From contig NW_002060951.1 of the NCBI RefSeq assembly GCF_000150275.1, positions 2,662,580 through 2,726,579 on the forward strand: DNA of 64,000 nucleotides, in the 5' to 3' direction. Shown one piece after another: positions 59,106 to 64,000 of the stretch. This DNA is from Trichoplax adhaerens (taxonomy: Eukaryota; Placozoa; Uniplacotomia; Trichoplacea; Trichoplacidae). Within the stretch, counting starts at the first letter, position 1. The number at the start of each line of letters is the position of its first letter. The position numbers and the translations under genes were made by a program. The notes beneath the pieces are model-generated. The model was not told where the DNA came from, made no database searches, and saw only the letters and a list, made by a program, of their open reading frames with translations.

Positions 59106-62100
59106 CTACCTGGTCTCAGGAGTTGCTAATGGAGCTGAAGTCGAAAGATTTTGTAGACCATTGATCATATTTATGAATTGAGCAATTTGATTATTGTCAT
59201 GACCAATTTCAGTCGGCTTAACAAACATGTAAAACAAACAATATATTACTGTTCGGATCTATTAAAGCAGTTAATGCCTTAGTTACATTACGCAAACTAA
59301 AATGCAAACTCACTATATCAGCGACTTGATTCTGGTTTATGCCAGCAGTTAATTCCTTAATCTACATGATATCGAGCATATGCATCAATTTTCACGAGAA
59401 TATATTGCAGTATAACATCGGTAATGTAGTGCAATGAAGATCGCAATACAAAGCTACCTTTTTCTGCATTACAACTGCCTGTCCAGTCAGGCGATTTAGA
59501 AACTCAGAACTCTCCTTAGTACGGTCATCCTTTTCTCCAAACTAACAAAAGTTATCGTACCGTCAGATAGTATCATTATTATATGAATATTGCAAAACAT
59601 TCAATCAGTTATACGTTTTAATATCACATTATTGGTAACACTATATTACGTTACTTATTGTAAAGATATCTTTGAATAACGTACAACAGATGCCAAATAT
59701 ACCAGTGTACGAATATATCTTAAGTTTTTAAGGAACAATATATCACACCTTGCCGTTATAAATATTGAATACTTGTTTTTCGTGATGCATCGCTGAACGA
59801 AAGTCACAGGCAGTAGATTTAACGATAGCTAAAAGATGATGGCTAAATTCAAGTACGATTATAAGGCACAAGAGTTTAAAAGCTTAGATAGTTAAAGAAA
59901 TTACAGTACAACACTTTTATGTAGCATGTACCTAATTGCGGCATTGATACTATCATCTCCATAATATCTAGGATTTAGCGAAAGCACGATATTAAACAAA
60001 ATTGATACACTTTCGAATTATCTTAATCGAATTTTTCAGTTGTCGTATCAATACTAAAAGTTACATTACCGTTGTTGGATTTCCAAAGCGTTTATTAAAA
60101 ATTGGATAGCGTTTTGACTATTTTCAGTAGCAAATAATATCAGTCCAATGTTACTCTAAATCAAATTAAGACAACCAGTTACTGGCAACAAATTCATAAG
60201 AGTACATTTAATTATTACAGCAAATGCTCAAACTTACATCGATTGTAGCCATATCTGGATGATCTTCGCCAAAAACCAAACATGTTAGGTAACGTGCACG
60301 ATACATCAAACGCAGTGCAACACGTTTTTGGCCAGCAGCATGGCAATATAACGACAAATGCACCTAAAATAAAGGGCCAATGTAATTAATTATTTAAGGA
60401 TTGATAAATCTATATGCGTATTTATGCTTAAATATAAGGATAATAAAGGTACGTACGTAAGCAATGATAGTTTCTTGACTGTCAACACCAAATAATCTTT
60501 CACTCACTATAGTTGCTTTCTTTTGAAAACAGACAGCCTGCGAATAAAATAATCTAGTAAATTTTTCTAGAACTTCGTAACAATTTTAATCTCAATGTTA
60601 GAATTTTATCCTAACCACCGAAGACAGTCAGGTTATATCGATCTAATAAAAATAATCTCACCTGAACAGGATCATCACAACTGTGATGAATTCGAGCAAT
60701 AGATCTACATAATAACAAGTAAAGACTTGATTTCATCAATATTGCTCTAAAATTAATATAATGTCCTAAACTTTACAGTAACATCCAACGAGTACTCAGT
60801 ATAGCGTATATGTTAGGAATCATTACAAACTTCATAACTATTTTTATTTCATCACAGACCGCTGGATATAAGATTATGAGTACACAATTTTTTATGTCTG
60901 TTACCTTTGTTCCTTAAGTTCAATAACACGACCAAAATTGCGACAAAGCTATATTTAATTTTAGAATTTAGAAATAACCTGAAACATGCAAAAACATCAG
61001 GATGTAGCGGCCCATAAACTTGCTGAAAAATTGCTAGCGCCTCAATGAGTACATCTAGAGCTTCCTGAATTAGGCCTGTGATATACGAATATATCATAAA
61101 AAAATAAAGATATAAATAAAATTTGCAGTGCTAATACCTGTTAAGGCATACGCCTACAATAGGACGTTTACAATGTAAGTAACAAGCAAATTTAGCCAAT
61201 TCTTGAGCAAGGTTCCTTACCAGCTTGTAGTCTTTGCTGAGCAATTTCGAAAGCAGTCTCCGTATAATTTAACGCCTTGAAAATTTAAACATTCTATGTT
61301 TACTTCTAAGCAGAATGTCTATTTTGAAAGGCAATCTCCGGTACTAACCTTCGGATTTAAGTGCTTTACACGGGGAATAATATTCACTATGTCATCGTCA
61401 TTAAAGGTTAAGACCTTTTTATTATCAAATATATATTCTCGAAGGACTACCTGAACGCCTAAAATAAAGCATAAATCGATCTTGTAGTAAACAATCTATT
61501 CTGGTGATGACTCAAACCCATATCTATCACAGCGGTTCCTTTCCGTACCTGTTTGCATACAAAAAGCGCGCAAAACAGATATTCTCTGCAACTTTGCTAG
61601 GTATTGGCCAGGAATATTATCACTTTGAATTCTTTAAAATTAGAATAAGAGTTCATTAACTTTCCTTTAGCTACAAAGCAAACGTTAATTGATAATGCTG
61701 AAGCACAGGTACACATACTGTGGTATTTCATATCCAAAATAAGTGGAAATTTCGGAGGATATTTGCTTCCATAAATCTTCAGGTGATAAAGAAATCCATC
61801 CTACTAAGTATGCCATCAAAATTTACGCCCTTATTAAATCATTCTATTCGAATTATTAAATTACTCGTATCATATACGCCTAGGTTTTTATAAAATGATT
61901 TGAAAATACTTCGAAGTAACTCATCGACTAACGCAAATCAGATTTATCTTGTGCTAAGTTGTGGGGTTTTGTATGCTTCTTTCTATTCTTCTTTTTCTTT
62001 GATGGTCGTAACTAATACAGAAGAAGCAGACTTAATTGACATCTCCGTATAGGTTAGATATAGGTTATAAATAAATTGAAATACTTGTATACGATGTAAT

Positions 62101-63981
62101 GTACATACATCATTTGGTATATTCGGTAATGGATTATTAACAGAGCCCTAGTAACCAGGAAAGTGATAAACACGAAGTATGTAAAAGAAATATACTCAAA
62201 ACGATTTAAAAATAAATGGGTATCAAGCATGAAAATTCAATTACCAGGAAGCAGTTTAAAAAATGAGAGATGGCGCAAGATAAAACACGGAAGCTGGCTA
62301 GAATTGGTAGTAGTGAAGAGTAATTTATTGGTTTATAAATTTAACTGCAATTTTGACTACGGCATATTACATATAGTCTATCAAAATCAATAAGTTTAGC
62401 AGCAACATCGTACTACGTCTTATCAGCTCTTTAAAGGTTCTCTTTGCAATCCTAGTAATCATTTCCGTCAAGCACAGTTTCTAGTTTTAAAAAAATTTTA
62501 ATATAAACCTTAATTTCTGAAATGTTATATTTTGTCGAAAAAGATTTAAGCATCTAACTGCAAACAAATCAGACAAATTAATAGATAAAACTATCGCCAC
62601 ATCGGACTTACATAAACATAAGACAGTTCCGGCGTATTAGCAATTAAAGATGCTATATAGCCAATGTAGCGAATATTGATACCCCTATAAAGATATTTAG
62701 TAACATCAAATTACCCCGAAAAATGGATAATGTATCATCTTTAAGTTAAATAGCCAAATAAGGCACCTTTGATGCAATACATCCTTAAACGAATTTCCAT
62801 CGACCGGACTAGTCAGACTTTTCAGTTCTTCAATCTTCAAAAGTTAGAGTCCATGTTTAATGTATGATTTACCGTATAGGCGAATTTAAGCACTTAAATA
62901 TAACAGCTTGTACCGTTTTAGGGATAATACTTTCAACTAAGAATTTGGCTGCATCATGAGCGAGTGATTTATCCTTTCCCAAAGCTTCACTCTAGATGTG
63001 AAAAATTAAGACTTTACTATGGAGTTACAGCGATATCACCTTTAGAGCAATAGTACCTCAGATTCCGAAAACTTTATGTTGGGTGTAAATAGGTCGGGAT
63101 TAAACCTAATATCAAGTTCTATAATCCATACAAGAGTTACTTTTTAATTAAATAAACTTAAAACGCGGCATGCGAGTTTCAATTTACCAGTACTAGAGTA
63201 TGAACCCACAGCAGCGGCAGCTTTTTTCTTTGCTTCTATTACTTTTTCATCTGAGAAAATATTAGAATAAACTGTAATTAATCATTCAAAAAGATTTGGT
63301 TTGAGTAAAGCAATGTAAGCTTAAAATACTATACGGTACTTTGATTTTGTCCCTCGTTAGGTCCGTTACTATCACTTAATTCATTTTTGCCACCTTCTTT
63401 AATTTCTTCTGTAGATGGTAACGATTCCACCGGAAGTTCACTTAAAGCTTCATTTCCATGTTGATCAACTCCGTCCTTAAAATGTATCAAACCTAGTTAT
63501 TCTGAGCTGCAAATATATAAAAGTATGCTTCTGAAGACACCTTATCTTTAAATTGCTTTTGCTGATCAGCGTAAGAGTATATGGCGACAAGTCTCCAGTA
63601 CAGCATGTATCGACCTCTGAAAAGAATAAATGTGTTTCCATAAACTCACTCTTCCATTTTAGTAGATGATCTATAAAATTACGTACGCAATAAAAGCTTC
63701 CACGAGCTCACGACGTAAACGAGACAAGCAGTGCCCATGGTTCAAAGGAAAATATTTACGGGGTTTATCATCATGATTACTCTCATTTGCTATAAATATA
63801 CCCATAAAAGAAGCTTATTATTAATTATAATGTACATTATATCTAAGCAATACTTTATTGATAGCTAGACCTTTTACCATCTTTAAAGAAATCTCTACGT
63901 ACCCTCAATGAAGTTTACATCTATTGGTAATGTTTTAATTAAATCAACAATATATCGTCTTCGATCGTATCCAAGGATGCC
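59106..63981 (-). CDS. CLUH: CLUH / clustered mitochondria protein, 5'-truncated by window edge
   Basis: CLUH is a cytosolic RNA-binding protein for mRNAs of nuclear-encoded mitochondrial proteins; loss clusters mitochondria. Twenty-six exons in transcript order: 63981-63903, 63789-63687, 63616-63541, 63475-63340, 63250-63210, 62991-62914, 62834-62767, 62684-62612, 62480-62417, 62297-62245, 62147-62109, 62011-61933, 61800-61719, 61631-61549, 61458-61349, 61275-61221, 61075-60979, 60704-60662, 60537-60457, 60363-60238, 60155-60070, 59967-59932, 59842-59749, 59541-59458, 59361-59314 and 59216-59106. Phases close to 674 C-terminal residues. Seen: end of the Clu domain (ILGYDRRRYIVDL, LRRELVEAF), LHQRGINIRYIG, a basic linker PSKKKKNRKKHTK, and a TPR region with YRARYLTCLVFGEDHPDMA. 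Exons at 63250-63210 and 62991-62914 use weaker donors (GTGGGT, GTACAA), chosen because they alone keep phase. The N-terminal half lies beyond the window. Confidence 0.94.
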
Positions 63982-64000
63982 CTACGCAGTTAATAAATTT

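Noticed and set aside
62163-62393. 76-codon plus-strand frame with basic residues
   Set aside because: It overlaps, on the opposite strand, a CLUH exon (62245-62297) whose phase closes with its neighbours.

Overview
The window is nuclear DNA of an early-branching animal. Every recognisable gene is a conserved metazoan single-copy gene or small family split by many GT-AG introns, and the sequence is strongly AT-rich. The mix (Musashi, LIS1, PRPF8, RFC2, CLUH, a nucleoside hydrolase family) together with short introns and compact spacing suggests a placozoan such as Trichoplax or a relative. That assignment is inference, not proof. All gene models below were assembled by eye from splice sites, and for the named genes every exon-exon phase closes.

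Layout: (1) 1-2.8 kb, the 3' part of an unidentified plus-strand multi-pass membrane protein gene, only partly resolved. (2) 2.8-11.1 kb, AT-rich DNA with dispersed repeats (families A, B and C) and only weak coding signals. (3) 11.1-20.3 kb, a 14-exon Musashi gene (+). (4) 23.1-30.3 kb, three inosine/uridine nucleoside hydrolase genes: NH1 (-) head-to-head with NH2 (+), then NH3 (+); second copies of repeats B and A lie between NH2 and NH3. (5) 31.5-34.1 kb, LIS1/PAFAH1B1 (-), 14 exons, 409 aa. (6) 34.1-41.0 kb, a gene-poor stretch with a dense field of GTAC-based repeats. (7) 41.0-42.8 kb, the fourth nucleoside hydrolase, NH4 (-). (8) 43.4-53.2 kb, a complete PRPF8 (-), 15 exons, 2317 aa, with one 4.9-kb exon. 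(9) 54.5-57.5 kb, RFC2 (+), 11 exons, 331 aa, head-to-head with PRPF8. (10) 59.1-64.0 kb, the 3' two-thirds or so of CLUH (-), 26 exons, running off the right edge.

The genes do not form an operon. They are housekeeping functions (splicing, replication clamp loading, dynein regulation, mRNA-binding proteins, nucleoside salvage). Most unusual points: the four hydrolase paralogs share one intron position but have four different N-termini (mitochondrial-like presequence, none, MGC acylation-like, none), and NH3 has lost active-site residues; GTAC-spaced self-complementary repeat fields sit in both head-to-head promoter regions and upstream of LIS1; and a 54-bp-arm hairpin element is inserted in the NH1/NH2 promoter region.
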